From: Niastella sp. OAS944
Lineage (GTDB): Bacteria; Bacteroidota; Bacteroidia; Chitinophagales; Chitinophagaceae
DNA: 64,000 nucleotides
Direction of reading: 5' to 3'
Assembly (NCBI GenBank): GCA_024809215.1
Contig: JANUBW010000004.1
Coordinates: forward strand, 496,001-560,000
Shown one piece after another: positions 9,329-19,239 of the stretch (the first letter of the stretch is position 1; each line of letters starts with the position of its first letter). The notes under the pieces are model-generated. The model did not search any database and was not told the DNA's origin. It was given only the letters and a program-made list of their open reading frames with translations. A program made the position numbers and the translations under genes.

Positions 9329-10171
9329 ATGTTGAAATATTTATTTGACGTTTTCCTGTTCACCAGTTGTTTTATTGCCGGTTGTGCCTTGCTGATGGTA
9401 TTACAAACCGACCAGCTGCTGCACCTCAGCTATGATAGTACCGGCTACCTGGTATTTGTATTTTTCTCAACCCTTTGCAGTTATAACTTTCACTGGTATT
9501 TAAGTGCTGACGCTACCAGCGAAAATGCCCGTGTACAATGGACAGAACACCATAAGGTATTACACCTGGTGCTTACCGGTATCGGCGGAATAATAGCAGC
9601 CATTTATTTCTTCCACTTCATACATCACTGGTTTTGGATGGGCGGCGCCGCACTGCTTACCTTTCTTTATTCGGCACCCAAATTACGGTATGGCCCCTTT
9701 GCCTGGCTAAGTAAAGTAGCTGTGGGCAAAACCATGTTCCTGGCCTTTGTTTGGATGTATGTGACCACATTTTTGCCCGTTGCCATCGACAACCATCACT
9801 GGAACGGGGCATCGATGCTTTTTTGCCTGAGCCGCTTTCTGCTTATATATGCCATTTGCATCATATTCGATTATCGCGACCGCGACTACGATAAACAGGC
9901 CGGCATACGCAGTATGATCACGTATTTTAACGAACGCGGCATTAATAACCTGTTTGCGCTTTCACTGGCAGGGTTTGCCGTTAGTACCCTATTGCTGTAC
10001 TTTTACGGCTTTTCGTTACTCACCATTGTATTGCTGCTGGTACCTGGTATTATAGTTGCTGTTCTATACCCCATTGCCAAAAAGAACTTCAGCGATTACC
10101 TGTACTATTTTGTACTGGATGGACTTATGATGTTTTCATCGCTGTTAACGATATTCATTTCAAATAAGTAG
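9329..10171 (+). CDS. Membrane protein, UbiA prenyltransferase-like
   Basis: A 280-residue polytopic protein with about seven to eight hydrophobic helices. The segment FDYRDRDYDKQAGIRS near residue 180 resembles the second Asp-rich motif (DxxD/DYxxD) of UbiA-superfamily prenyltransferases, which attach isoprenoid chains to aromatic acceptors in the membrane. The first Asp-rich motif (NDxxDxxxD) is not obvious; SYNFHWYLSAD near 51 sits where it would be expected. Catalytic activity is therefore uncertain, and the assignment is at superfamily level only. Confidence 0.55.
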   Translation: MLKYLFDVFLFTSCFIAGCALLMVLQTDQLLHLSYDSTGYLVFVFFSTLCSYNFHWYLSADATSENARVQWTEHHKVLHLVLTGIGGIIAAIYFFHFIHHWFWMGGAALLTFLYSAPKLRYGPFAWLSKVAVGKTMFLAFVWMYVTTFLPVAIDNHHWNGASMLFCLSRFLLIYAICIIFDYRDRDYDKQAGIRSMITYFNERGINNLFALSLAGFAVSTLLLYFYGFSLLTIVLLLVPGIIVAVLYPIAKKNFSDYLYYFVLDGLMMFSSLLTIFISNK

Positions 10172-10239
10172 TTTTGCGTCAATTAATCGATATATTTATC
10201 ATTATCTAGAACAGGATTTTACCTTTTAATACAGTAAAT

Positions 10240-11355
10240 ATGGCTAAAAGTAAAACAGTCGCTTCTGCTGGCTACAAGCTCTCTGATCAATCACTGAAAT
10301 TCCTCAAAAATTATATCAATACGCCCTCGCCTGTTGGCTTTGAAAGCGGCGGACAAAAAGTATGGTTAGACTATGTAAAACCGCTGGTTGACACCACTTT
10401 TGTTGACCCTTACGGTACGGCTGTAGGTGTTATTAACCCCAAGGCTGATTTTAAAGTGGTAATTGAAGCCCACGCCGATGAGATCAGCTGGTTTGTGAAT
10501 TACATTACCCCCGAAGGCCTAATTTACCTGAAACGCAATGGCGGTGTTGACCACCAGATAGCCCCGGGGCAACGGGTATTTATCCATGGTAAGAAAGGCG
10601 CCGTAAAAGCCGTTTTTGGCTGGCCGGCCATTCATACCCGCCTGCATAACCCCGAGGCAAAAGATCCACAACCAAAAGTGGAGAATCTGTTCCTCGATAC
10701 CGGGGCCCGCTCTAAAAAAGAAACGGAAGACCTGGGTATTCATGTTGGCGCAGTGGTAACCTACCAGGATGGTTTTGACGAACTGGCAGGGGGGTATTAT
10801 ATTGCCCGGGCCTTCGATAACCGCATCGGCGGATTTATGATCGCCGAAGTGGCCCGCATGTTAAAAGAAAATAAAAAGCAATTACCATTCGGTTTATACG
10901 TTGTTAATGCGGTACAGGAAGAAATTGGCTTACGTGGTGCCGAAATGATAGCCCGTCGTATAAAACCCAATGTGGCCATCATTACCGATGTTACGCACGA
11001 CACACATACGCCAATGATCAGCAAGATCATTGAAGGCGATGTAGCCTGTGGTAAAGGACCTTCCCCTGCCTACGGCCCTGCAGTTCATAACAAACTGTTG
11101 AAGCTGGTAGAGGATGTGGCTGAAAAAAGCAATATTCCCTTACAAATGCGCACCGTGTCGCGCAGCACCGGCACCGATACCGATTCTTTTGCCTATGCCA
11201 ATGACGGCTGTCCGTCGGTTTTGATCTCTATTCCTTTACGTTACATGCACACAACGGTTGAGATGTTGCATAAAAGCGATATAGAGCAAACCATACAGTT
11301 AATGTACGAGACTTTATTAACCCTGACGCCCAAAACAAATTTGAGTTATCTGTGA
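10240..11355 (+). CDS. M42-family metallopeptidase (glutamyl aminopeptidase/endoglucanase-like)
   Basis: A 371-residue cytoplasmic aminopeptidase. The expected two-metal ligands are present: His in VVIEAHADEISW (near 76), Asp in ARAFDNRIGG (near 190), the adjacent Glu pair in AVQEEIGLRG (near 227), Asp in ITDVTHDTHTP (near 251) and His in RYMHTTVEM (near 345). M42 enzymes form large tetrahedral complexes that trim peptides. The stop overlaps the GTG start of the next small gene by 3 nt and the chain continues into a methyltransferase, so the three genes look translationally coupled. Confidence 0.9.
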   Translation: MAKSKTVASAGYKLSDQSLKFLKNYINTPSPVGFESGGQKVWLDYVKPLVDTTFVDPYGTAVGVINPKADFKVVIEAHADEISWFVNYITPEGLIYLKRNGGVDHQIAPGQRVFIHGKKGAVKAVFGWPAIHTRLHNPEAKDPQPKVENLFLDTGARSKKETEDLGIHVGAVVTYQDGFDELAGGYYIARAFDNRIGGFMIAEVARMLKENKKQLPFGLYVVNAVQEEIGLRGAEMIARRIKPNVAIITDVTHDTHTPMISKIIEGDVACGKGPSPAYGPAVHNKLLKLVEDVAEKSNIPLQMRTVSRSTGTDTDSFAYANDGCPSVLISIPLRYMHTTVEMLHKSDIEQTIQLMYETLLTLTPKTNLSYL

Positions 11356-11531
11356 TAAATTCAGGCATCCTATTATACGTTGATCCCGGTAGCGGCAGTT
11401 ATCTTATACAAGTGATCATTGCCGCTATTTTGGGGGCGTTGTTCTATTTCAAAAACCTCTGGTGGAAGGTGAAGGCATTTTTCTGGAAACCGAAAAAAGA
11501 GGATGCAGAGGGAGAGGATATTGCTAAATGA
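11352..11531 (+). CDS. Conserved small membrane protein (59 aa)
   Basis: A 59-residue frame starting with GTG at 11352, overlapping the M42 stop; its own TGA overlaps the ATG of the methyltransferase. It begins VINSGILLYVDPGSGSYLIQ, continues as one hydrophobic helix (about residues 15-33), and ends in a basic/acidic tail (WKPKKEDAEGEDIAK). Short proteins with a Y-[IV]-D-P-G-[ST]-G-S start and one membrane helix are, as I recall, found beside similar methyltransferases in other bacteria. The double overlap and charge pattern support a real gene. Function unknown. Confidence 0.75.
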   Translation: MINSGILLYVDPGSGSYLIQVIIAAILGALFYFKNLWWKVKAFFWKPKKEDAEGEDIAK

Positions 11532-12907
11532 CAAATTATACACGTCATCCTTCATCGTTTAAGGACCCTTCTGGTTTTGTATTTGAATCGGAAGGCACAC
11601 TGTACCGGCAGGTAAACCAATACTATGCCGCGCAATACCGTCAACTTATTGATTCAGGACTGTACAAACAACTGGTAAGCCAGGGGCAATTGATCGCCCA
11701 CGAAGAATTAGCGGAGAATATTACCAATTCGCCCGACTGGTACACAACCCTTCGGCCGGAACCGGTGCACACCATTTCATACCCATACGAATGGTGTTTT
11801 GAACAATTACAGGACGCCGCGCTGCTTACGCTTTCTGTATTAAAAGCAGCTTTACAGCATAGCATGGTCTTGAAAGATGCTACGCCGTATAATATTCAAT
11901 TTCATAAGGGGCGGCCGGTGTTCATCGACACCCTTTCGTTCGATACGTACAATGCCAAACAACCCTGGATCGCTTACCGCCAGTTTTGCCAGTGTTTCCT
12001 GTTCCCGTTGTACCTCGAGCACTACTTAAAGACCGATATTCAAAAAATACTCAGTACTTATATCGATGGCATTCCGGTTGATATTATAGCCAAATTATTG
12101 CCACTTAAAAGCCGGCTGAGCCTGGGTGTTTGGCTGCATGTTTACCTGCAGCACTCCACATCGACCAGCGCCCGCGCCCATAATGGCAATAATAAAAATG
12201 CCGCCTTTAGTAAAAAGAAACTGCTCGATGTTATAAGCCATCTTACCAGCATTATTACCAGTTTTCCTGCGAATAAAACATACAAAACCACCTGGAGCAA
12301 TTACTACGAGGATACCATTCTAAGCAAAGAATACCTGAAGGCGAAAGAAGTTATCATTAGAGAAATGAGTGGGCAAACAACCGCCCGTACCGTGCTTGAC
12401 CTGGGCGCCAATGATGGCTATTTCTCCAAACTATTTGCCAGCCGGCAACTGACGGTAATAGCCACCGACGCAGACAGCCGTTGTATTTCGAGACTGTACA
12501 ACGAAGTGAAGAAGGATAAAATTGAGAACATTCAGCCGCTGATACTCGATATAGCCAACCCCTCCCCCGCTATTGGTTTCAATAACCGGGAGCGTGCCGC
12601 CTTTCACGATCGCATAAAAACCGATCTGGTAGCGGCCCTGGCGCTTGTACATCATTTAGTGATCGGCAAAAACATTAGCATACCGGTTCTGGCTGAATAT
12701 TTCAACGATATAGCCCCCGAACTCATTATAGAGTTTGTACCAAAAGAAGATGAAAAAGTACAGCAGATGCTGAAAAGCAGGCCCGATACATTTCCTGATT
12801 ACACCATTGAAGTATTTGAAAAAATGTTTAACCAGTACTTCAACGTCATCAGCAAAAAACAGGTACCGGGCACACACAGGGTACTATATTATATGAAGCG
12901 GCGGTGA
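11528..12907 (+). CDS. Class I SAM-dependent methyltransferase, NoeA-like
   Basis: A 459-residue protein. The C-terminal half carries a Rossmann methyltransferase fold with motif I VLDLGANDGYFSKLF (about residues 291-305) and the acidic strand VIATDAD (about 311-317). The N-terminal half includes YSYPYEWCFEQLQDAALLT-type and FHKGRPVFIDTLSFDTY segments, typical of proteins annotated as NoeA-related nodulation methyltransferases. The acceptor is unknown; polysaccharide or glycan methylation is a guess from the name-giving family. The start overlaps the stop of the 59-residue membrane protein by 4 nt. Confidence 0.8.
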   Translation: MTNYTRHPSSFKDPSGFVFESEGTLYRQVNQYYAAQYRQLIDSGLYKQLVSQGQLIAHEELAENITNSPDWYTTLRPEPVHTISYPYEWCFEQLQDAALLTLSVLKAALQHSMVLKDATPYNIQFHKGRPVFIDTLSFDTYNAKQPWIAYRQFCQCFLFPLYLEHYLKTDIQKILSTYIDGIPVDIIAKLLPLKSRLSLGVWLHVYLQHSTSTSARAHNGNNKNAAFSKKKLLDVISHLTSIITSFPANKTYKTTWSNYYEDTILSKEYLKAKEVIIREMSGQTTARTVLDLGANDGYFSKLFASRQLTVIATDADSRCISRLYNEVKKDKIENIQPLILDIANPSPAIGFNNRERAAFHDRIKTDLVAALALVHHLVIGKNISIPVLAEYFNDIAPELIIEFVPKEDEKVQQMLKSRPDTFPDYTIEVFEKMFNQYFNVISKKQVPGTHRVLYYMKRR

Positions 12908-12931
12908 AAAATCGCGTAGTTGATTTTTCAC
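12904..12931 (+). terminator. Possible terminator hairpin at the methyltransferase stop
   Basis: GTGAAAAATC at 12904-12913 pairs perfectly with GATTTTTCAC at 12922-12931 across an 8-nt loop, overlapping the stop codon. The Ts are inside the stem rather than after it, so termination is uncertain. Confidence 0.35.
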
Positions 12932-13012
12932 TATCTTCACGCCTTGTTTGTAGCTAAACATTAAGAAAAAACCAGTGATCCGCTACTATACATTTACTGT
13001 AAATCATTAGAA

Positions 13013-13993
13013 ATGAAGGAAATTATCAGAAACGACTGGACTATTGAGGAAATACAGGAAATTTATAATTCCCCCGTGCTCGACTTAATTTTCCGTGCTG
13101 CCAGCGCTCACCGGCAGTACAATAACACCGGCGAAGTACAGGTATGTACACTGCTTTCGATAAAAACCGGTGGCTGCTCAGAAGATTGTGCTTACTGCCC
13201 GCAGGCCGCCCGTTACAATACAGGCGTTAATGTACACCCCTTAATGAAGCAGGAAGAGGTAATGGCAAATGCCGCCAAAGCAAAAGCAGCCGGTAGTACC
13301 CGCTTTTGTATGGGAGCCGCCTGGCGCGAAGTAAGGGACAACCGCGATTTCGACCGCGTTATTGAAATGGTGAAAGGTGTGAACGAACTGGGTATGGAAG
13401 TATGCTGCACCCTGGGTATGCTTACCGAAACACAAGCCCAGAAACTGGCCGATGCCGGTTTGTATGCGTACAATCATAACCTCGATACATCAAAAGAATA
13501 TTATAAAGAGATCATTTCAACCCGCACCTATAACGAACGTTTAGATACCCTCGACAATGTTCGTAAAGCAGGGATCTCTGTTTGTTGCGGTGGTATTGTT
13601 GGCCTGGGCGAAACCCATACCGACCGTATTAAAATGCTGCACACACTGAGCACCATGCCCGAGCATCCTGAAAGTGTGCCCATCAACGCACTGGTTGCTG
13701 TAGAAGGCACACCGCTCGAAAACAACCAGAAAGTTGATATTTGGGATATGGTGAAAATGATCGCTACTGCCCGTATCCTGATGCCAAAAGCCATGGTACG
13801 TTTGAGTGCAGGCCGCGCCAGCTTCAGCGTTTCTGAACAGGCATTGTGCTTTATGGCCGGCGCCAACTCCATCTTCACTGGTGAGAAGTTGCTGACCACG
13901 CCAAACCCAAGCTTTGATGAAGACAAAGCAATGTTCAACCTGCTGGGTCTTACCGCCCGCGAAGCGTTCAAAGATGATAAAGTATTAGCGTAA
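13013..13993 (+). CDS. bioB: Biotin synthase
   Basis: A 326-residue radical-SAM enzyme that inserts sulfur into dethiobiotin. The CSEDCAYC segment near residue 55 supplies the CxxxCxxC cysteines for the 4Fe-4S cluster. The family sequences [26 protein letters not shown] and [16 protein letters not shown] are all present, and length is normal. It stands alone, with no other bio genes in the window, and ends at a good intrinsic terminator. No BirA box or riboswitch is evident in the 105 bp upstream. Confidence 0.97.
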   Translation: MKEIIRNDWTIEEIQEIYNSPVLDLIFRAASAHRQYNNTGEVQVCTLLSIKTGGCSEDCAYCPQAARYNTGVNVHPLMKQEEVMANAAKAKAAGSTRFCMGAAWREVRDNRDFDRVIEMVKGVNELGMEVCCTLGMLTETQAQKLADAGLYAYNHNLDTSKEYYKEIISTRTYNERLDTLDNVRKAGISVCCGGIVGLGETHTDRIKMLHTLSTMPEHPESVPINALVAVEGTPLENNQKVDIWDMVKMIATARILMPKAMVRLSAGRASFSVSEQALCFMAGANSIFTGEKLLTTPNPSFDEDKAMFNLLGLTAREAFKDDKVLA

Positions 13994-14012
13994 GCTATTT
14001 GCTGATAATAAG

Positions 14013-14046
14013 AAAAGGATCACTTTTAACGGTGATCCTTTTTTGT
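14013..14046 (+). terminator. bioB intrinsic terminator
   Basis: The stem AAAGGATCAC (14014-14023) pairs with GTGATCCTTT (14032-14041) and is followed by a run of Ts, 20 bp after the bioB stop. Confidence 0.9.
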
Positions 14047-14075
14047 TATAATGAATCGTAGAACTTGCTCTGTTT

Positions 14076-14236
14076 TCGGCAATCGTGAATCGGCAATAGA
14101 ACCCGAACTTTATGGCCTCGCTACTCATTACCTCTACCCACTCACCACTTCCTACGTTACACCTGCCTTTCCTTTATCAACTCTATCACCTGTATCAACT
14201 TATCAACTCCCTCGTCAACTTGTTAACTCGTCAACC
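14076..14236. repeat. Repeat element E4 with CGGCAAT left arm and multi-unit right arm
   Basis: The left arm (14076-14099) is CGGCAAT/CGTGAAT units, the reverse complement of the ATTGCCG unit of E2. A short core contains CCCGAAC (14102-14108) and GGCCTC (14114-14119), the same order seen at the core end of E1. The right arm has two zones: ACTCATTACC/CACTCACCAC units (14122-14152) and TCAACTT/GTCAACT units (14174-14236). It lies between bioB and a convergent receiver-only regulator gene. Confidence 0.65.
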
Positions 14237-14260
14237 TGACCCTATCAAGAAATAAAAAGC

Positions 14261-14683
14261 TTATTTAGAAAAAGTACTGCTATCTAAAACATCAGCAATC
14301 TCTTTACAGAAATACTGCTTTCCATCCATCACCAGCAGAATTGCTTTTACCATCTCTTCGCCCGATGAGTTTTTGGTAACATAGCCATTGGCGCCGGCGC
14401 TCATCAACGCATTAACATAAGGGAGATCGGTATGTACTGAAATGCCGATGATGCGGATCGCCTCGGTGAATTCACGAATACACCTGGTAGCTTCTATTCC
14501 GCTTATGGGCTCCATGTTTATATCCATCAATACAACATCGGGCGAAAGCGTTTTACAGGCTTCTATGGCCTGAGAACCATTTTCGCATATGGCAATAATA
14601 GAAAGCCGCTTATCCCTGCTTAGCAGCAGGTTCCAGGCCTCGCGTACCAATTTGTGATCATCTGCTATAATCACTTTGATCAT
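14261..14683 (-). CDS. Response-regulator receiver domain protein lacking an output domain
   Basis: A 140-residue protein that is essentially one CheY-like receiver. It has the acidic pair (ADDHK, Asp9-Asp10), the phosphoacceptor Asp54 in VLMDINM, a switch Ser82 in IGISVHTD and the conserved Lys104 in YVTKNSS. The sequence is most like NarL/LuxR-type regulators, including the YFCKEIADVL linker that normally leads into a DNA-binding helix-turn-helix, but it stops right there. It may act as a phosphorylated single-domain partner or be a truncated regulator. No histidine kinase lies in the window. Element E4 begins 24 bp past the stop. Confidence 0.85.
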   Translation of the reverse strand: MIKVIIADDHKLVREAWNLLLSRDKRLSIIAICENGSQAIEACKTLSPDVVLMDINMEPISGIEATRCIREFTEAIRIIGISVHTDLPYVNALMSAGANGYVTKNSSGEEMVKAILLVMDGKQYFCKEIADVLDSSTFSK

Positions 14684-14810
14684 TAAGAAAAGGTTTATTT
14701 AATGGCAAAAATTAATGTTAGTCAATTTGCAGGATAAACAATATTCCATATCCCCTAAATTTTAAAAGTTTAAGGAAAGCGGTTAATTATTATTAAGGGG
14801 AAACAATTAC

Positions 14811-15863
14811 TTATTTCGCCCGGCCCTGGCCGAAATAATCGTTTAGCCTGAGGTTTAAGCCGAATTGGTTATAGGAAGAATTATTTTGATAATAACTCCT
14901 CGCGTAGCGGATCTGGATTTTTTTAAATAACACGCCAACACCTAGTGAAAAACCGTTTAGCCCGTTGCCGGCGTTTGTTACATTTAATTCTTTTCGGCGG
15001 AGGTAATTGTATCCGGCAGTAACTTCTACTTTATCACTCACATATAACTGCGCGGAAAGGATAACATGTCTGAAAAACTTGTCAAATATATATTTTTTTT
15101 CCTTGCTATCCTCAGCAACACCTATTTCGTTGTTAAATAAAGTGTCATTGTAACGAGTATTGAACTGATGCAGCTGGAAAAATGTCAGAGAGAATTGTAC
15201 CGGTGCATGTGCCAACCGTTTTGAAATACCCAGTTGCAGATCGAAAGGAAGATCGCCGGCTGAGCTGCCTGTATATTGTTTTATTTGCGCACCCATATTC
15301 TTTGCCACCAGCGAAGCCTGCCATAAATTGGCCGAATCGGCATAGGTTATACCCAGGTCCATGGCCACGCCCGATGAACGATAATTGCCATAGGCCGAAT
15401 GAATGAACTTGGCTGCAACGCCATATTGCCAATGTTCGCCATATTGCCGTGCAGCGCTTACCTGCACCACATAATCGTTTGGCCGCATAGTGCCTAATAC
15501 ATTGCCCGTCATATCGGTTTCGGCTATGGAACCATAGCTAAAATAATTGATACCGGCTGCAAAGGTGGTTTTGAGTGATGGCTGATATAACCCCACCATC
15601 ATATGGTAATTTTTTATACCTGCATAAAAGCTATTGAATACCATTGATGTTTGGGTATGCATGGCCGGGCGCAACAACGCCGGATTATTGAAAGCCAGAC
15701 CAATATCGCTGGTTTGATTTGAAATGTTAATACCGCCTAAAGCGGTTAATTGGGGCGCATTGGAGAGTTTAAGGAAATTATAGACCGTATTACCGCCTAA
15801 TGTTTGTGCATTTGACCGGGTAAGGATAGATAATAATACTAATATAAGCAGCTTGTTGTGCAT
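14811..15863 (-). CDS. porQ: Type IX secretion system protein PorQ-like
   Basis: A 350-residue outer-membrane-type protein with a signal peptide (about residues 1-19, ending SNAQ) and a beta-barrel-like alternation. Segments such as TLGGNTVYNFLKLSNAPQ, ALGGINISNQ, GLAFNNPALL and NYFSYGSIAETDMTGN match PorQ/PorV-type proteins. In the type IX system PorQ is an outer-membrane protein linked to cargo processing at the cell surface. Its presence implies this organism secretes proteins with type IX C-terminal signals. It is monocistronic here, convergent with nothing, and followed downstream by the receiver gene on the same strand. Confidence 0.8.
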   Translation of the reverse strand: MHNKLLILVLLSILTRSNAQTLGGNTVYNFLKLSNAPQLTALGGINISNQTSDIGLAFNNPALLRPAMHTQTSMVFNSFYAGIKNYHMMVGLYQPSLKTTFAAGINYFSYGSIAETDMTGNVLGTMRPNDYVVQVSAARQYGEHWQYGVAAKFIHSAYGNYRSSGVAMDLGITYADSANLWQASLVAKNMGAQIKQYTGSSAGDLPFDLQLGISKRLAHAPVQFSLTFFQLHQFNTRYNDTLFNNEIGVAEDSKEKKYIFDKFFRHVILSAQLYVSDKVEVTAGYNYLRRKELNVTNAGNGLNGFSLGVGVLFKKIQIRYARSYYQNNSSYNQFGLNLRLNDYFGQGRAK

Positions 15864-15893
15864 GGGTCAGCTGCTACGAAAATAGGTAAAAAA

Positions 15894-15956
15894 GCTAGTA
15901 GTAAGTAGTTAGTGGCGAGTAGGGATGAACTCCGCCTACGCTAAAGCTCCGGCGGA
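15894..15956. repeat. Repeat element E8: single TAGTAAG/TAGTTAG arm plus GC-rich hairpin
   Basis: One arm of AGTAGTAAGTAGTTAGTGG-type units (15894-15923) is followed by a hairpin with TCCGCC (15931-15936) pairing with GGCGGA (15951-15956). No inverted partner arm is visible. It lies between lon and porQ. Confidence 0.5.
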
Positions 15957-15994
15957 TGAAAAAAAAAATTCCTCCATTGAAATGGAGGAATTTC
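15957..15994 (-). terminator. Intrinsic terminator downstream of lon
   Basis: AAATTCCTCCATT pairs with AATGGAGGAATTT around a GA-containing loop (15967-15993). A long A run on the plus strand gives a T tract on the minus strand. The lon stop is about 130 bp upstream, so the transcript carries a short 3'UTR. Confidence 0.7.
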
Positions 15995-16121
15995 TTTAAC
16001 CCTTAAAACAACCAACATGAAAAAAAATCTCGGTTGAATATTAATAACAGGGTTTGACATTTATTTGTTCAATACCGTTCCAAAAGAACAGATTAAAATC
16101 TTGTTAAAGGAACTGAGGTCC

Positions 16122-18524
16122 TCACCCCAGTGCAATATCAAGCACCTGCTGCATGGTTTTAACATAATGAAAAGTAAGTCCTTTAATAAATGCCGGTTCT
16201 ATTTCTTTGATGTCGCGCTCATTTTGCCAGCACAACACAATTTCCTTCAACCCGGCGCGGCGCGCAGCCAGCACTTTTTCTTTAATACCACCTACCGGCA
16301 ACACCTGACCGCGTAAAGTAATTTCACCCGTCATAGCCAGGTATGGTTTTACCTTTTTACCCAATAAGGCCGACGCAATGGCGGTCATGATAGTTATACC
16401 GGCGCTTGGGCCATCTTTTGGTACGGCGCCTTCGGGCACATGCACATGAATGCTTTTCTTGTCGAATTTGGCAGGGTCAATGCCAATCTTCTTTGCATTC
16501 GATTGCAGGTACGTTAATGCGGTAGTAGCGCTTTCTTTCATCACATTACCCAAATTACCGGTAAGCTTTAGTTCGCCTTTGCCATCGCTCAAACTGGTTT
16601 CCATAAACAATATATCGCCGCCAACATACGTCCAGGCCAAACCAATGGATACACCTGGAATATTGGCTACCTTATATAGTTCATTATTGTATTTGGGTTT
16701 GCCCAGTATCGTCTCTACATCTTTTTCTGTGAGTACCGGTTTTACCTCATCATACGTCGCAAACTCTTTTGCTTCATAGCGCATAATAGAAGCCAGGTAA
16801 CGGTCAAGCTCACGAACGCCACTTTCGCGGGTATAATCCTGAATGATCTTTTGCAGTACAGGATCGCCTATTTTAAAGTCAACCTTCTTCAACCCATGCG
16901 CATCTTTTTGTTTGGGCACCAGGTGGCGTTTTGCTATCTGTACTTTTTCTTCAACGGCATAACCGCTCAGGTTAATGATCTCTAACCGGTCGCGCAATGC
17001 TGGTTGAATATTATTGATATCGTTGGCCGTTGCAATGAACAATACTTTGCTAAGGTCGTACTCCAGTTCAAGGTAGTTATCATAGAAGGCATTGTTCTGC
17101 TCAGGATCAAGTACCTCTAATAATGCCGATGATGGATCGCCGCGGAAATCGTTCCCCACTTTATCAATTTCATCGAGAATGATAACCGGGTTCGATGATT
17201 TCAGCTTGCGTATCATTTGAATGATACGGCCCGGCATGGCGCCAATATATGTTTTGCGGTGTCCGCGTATTTCGCTTTCATCATGTAAACCGCCCAGGCT
17301 TACCCGGCCGTATTTGCGTTGAACTGCTGTGGCTATGCTGCGGCCAAGCGAGGTTTTACCAATACCGGGAGGTCCAACAAAACAAAGGATGGGGCTCTTC
17401 ATATCGCCCTTTAGTTTCAATACTGCCAGGTATTCGAGCAAACGCTCTTTTACCTTATCCATTCCATAATGGTCGTGATCGAGTACCTTCTTGGCTTTCT
17501 TCAGATCATATTGGTCTTCGGTCACCTCGTTCCAGGGCAGGTCGAGCATCAGATCGAGATGATTGTATACCACCGAGTAATCGGGCGTGCTGGGGTGCAT
17601 ACGCTCCAGCTTTTCGATGCCCTTTTTAAACATTTCCTTTGTGGCCTCGTTCCATTTCTTGGTTTCGGCCCTTTTCTGCATTTCCTTTATTTCGCGCTCA
17701 TTGGTATCGCCGCCCAGTTCTTCCTTAATGCTTTTCATTTGCTGCTGCAGGAAGTATTCGCGCTGTTGTTTATCGAGCTCGGTTTTGGTTTTGGTGGTCA
17801 CCTTGTTCTTGAGCTCGGCAAACTGCAACTCGCGCTGTAATAGCTTCATCAACAGGTCGGCGCGGGTTTCTATATTATTCAATTCCAACAGCTTCTGCTT
17901 TTCGGTAAGCTCCGTGTTCAGGTTGCTGGAAATGAAATGTATAAGAAAAGAAGGATTTTCAATATTGCGTAAGATGATGGAGGCCTCGCTGGGAATATTA
18001 GGCGATAGCTGAATGATTTGACCGGCCAGCTCCTTAATATTGGCCACATAGGCGTTAAAGTCCTCATTTTTAGGCGCTTCATCTTCCTCAAGCAGTTCTA
18101 CCTCGGCCTTGAAATAAGGTTCATCAGAGGTGATCTTTTTAACCTTAAAGCGGCGTTTGCCCTGAATTATGACGGTGGTGCCGCCATCGGGCATTTTGAT
18201 CATTTTAATTATTTTGGCAACGGTGCCAATATCTTCCAGGTCGGTAACAACCGGATCTTCTACATTACTGTCTTTTTGCGCTATAACGCCTACCAGTTTG
18301 TCAGCTTTATAAGCGTCGTTTACAGCTTTTATACTTTTATCGCGGCCCACGGTTATTGGTAACACCACTCCGGGGAACAATACGGTATTACGTAAAGGTA
18401 AAAGGGGCAATTCGGCAGGAATGACTATATCTGAATTATTATCTCCTTCATTCTCATTCAGGGGAATAATAGGTATAAAATCCATTTCATCTTCAGGCGT
18501 AAATAATATGTTCGCTTCTTTCAT
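16122..18524 (-). CDS. lon: ATP-dependent protease Lon
   Basis: An 800-residue protein of normal Lon length. In order it has an N-terminal substrate-binding LON domain ([19 protein letters not shown] near 38), a coiled middle, and an AAA+ module with Walker [10 protein letters not shown] (near 382) and Walker B VIILDEID. The C-terminal protease domain has catalytic Ser707 in PKDGPSAG and Lys750 in [10 protein letters not shown]. Lon degrades misfolded and regulatory proteins in the cytoplasm. It begins [16 protein letters not shown]. The 217 bp upstream, before the large repeat E9, shows no textbook promoter. Confidence 0.97.
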   Translation of the reverse strand: MKEANILFTPEDEMDFIPIIPLNENEGDNNSDIVIPAELPLLPLRNTVLFPGVVLPITVGRDKSIKAVNDAYKADKLVGVIAQKDSNVEDPVVTDLEDIGTVAKIIKMIKMPDGGTTVIIQGKRRFKVKKITSDEPYFKAEVELLEEDEAPKNEDFNAYVANIKELAGQIIQLSPNIPSEASIILRNIENPSFLIHFISSNLNTELTEKQKLLELNNIETRADLLMKLLQRELQFAELKNKVTTKTKTELDKQQREYFLQQQMKSIKEELGGDTNEREIKEMQKRAETKKWNEATKEMFKKGIEKLERMHPSTPDYSVVYNHLDLMLDLPWNEVTEDQYDLKKAKKVLDHDHYGMDKVKERLLEYLAVLKLKGDMKSPILCFVGPPGIGKTSLGRSIATAVQRKYGRVSLGGLHDESEIRGHRKTYIGAMPGRIIQMIRKLKSSNPVIILDEIDKVGNDFRGDPSSALLEVLDPEQNNAFYDNYLELEYDLSKVLFIATANDINNIQPALRDRLEIINLSGYAVEEKVQIAKRHLVPKQKDAHGLKKVDFKIGDPVLQKIIQDYTRESGVRELDRYLASIMRYEAKEFATYDEVKPVLTEKDVETILGKPKYNNELYKVANIPGVSIGLAWTYVGGDILFMETSLSDGKGELKLTGNLGNVMKESATTALTYLQSNAKKIGIDPAKFDKKSIHVHVPEGAVPKDGPSAGITIMTAIASALLGKKVKPYLAMTGEITLRGQVLPVGGIKEKVLAARRAGLKEIVLCWQNERDIKEIEPAFIKGLTFHYVKTMQQVLDIALG

Positions 18525-18745
18525 TACTTAGATTATCTGTGACAAAATAACATACTCTTGCTTAAAATACCATGAATTGAAGGCAATGGGCATATATGTC
18601 AAGTTTAATGCCAGTGCAATAAAGGCATAGTAATCAAGGGGATTGATACCTGTTTTGGCAGCCGATCCGGACAATCAGGGTTAATACAAAGAATATCAGG
18701 GGTATAATAGAAGGAAATTGTTTGGGATATGAGAAATTCGTTTGT
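18525..18745. other. Intergenic spacer upstream of lon
   Basis: This stretch of about 220 bp between the lon start and repeat E9 has no credible coding frame. It should hold the lon promoter on the minus strand, but no clear TTTG/TAnnTTTG pair with correct spacing is visible. No heat-shock CIRCE element was seen. Confidence 0.4.
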
Positions 18746-19239
18746 AGTTACCGGTTACCAGGTACCAGTTGCCGGGAAATACAGGTTGCAGGTTTCAGGT
18801 TGCAGGTTGCAGGGAAAACCAAATACCAGTTACCGGGTGCCGGTTGCCGGGGAATACAGGTTCCAGGTTGCAGGTTGCAGGGAAAACCAAATACCAGTTA
18901 CCGGTTACCGGGTGCCGGGGAATACAGGTTCCAGGTTGCTGGTTGCAGGGAAATACAGGATGCATGTTACAGGGAAAACCAAATACCAGTTACCGGTTGC
19001 CGGTTGCCGGGGAATACAGGTTGCAGGTTTCAGGTTGCAGGTTTCAGGGAAATACAGGTTGCAGGTTACATGTTACAGGGAAAACCAAATACCAGTTTCC
19101 GGGAACCGGTTTCCGGGGAATACAGGTTTCAGGTTACAAGTCTTTCCGGCGACGGTATTTTGCATTTCGGGGTAACTGGTAACAGGCAACCGGTAACCCG
19201 CTGTTCTTTGCACCCCCGCAACATGCAACCTGTAACTGC
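18746..19239. repeat. Large compound short-unit repeat array E9 (~0.5 kb)
   Basis: Two block types alternate: ACCAGTTACCGGTTGCCGG-type blocks and CAGGTTGCAGGTTTCAGG-type blocks, joined by GGAAAACCAAAT and GGAATA linkers. The AGGGAAAACC linker starts at 18811, 18879, 18971 and 19078, so the higher-order period varies between 68 and 107 bp. A unique core at 19141-19172 is followed by a shorter right arm (19173-19239). That arm carries the same two units in inverted orientation (GGCAACCGGTAACC and GCAACCTGTAACTG). The left arm lacks stop codons in all plus frames, which creates spurious ORFs. Confidence 0.85.
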
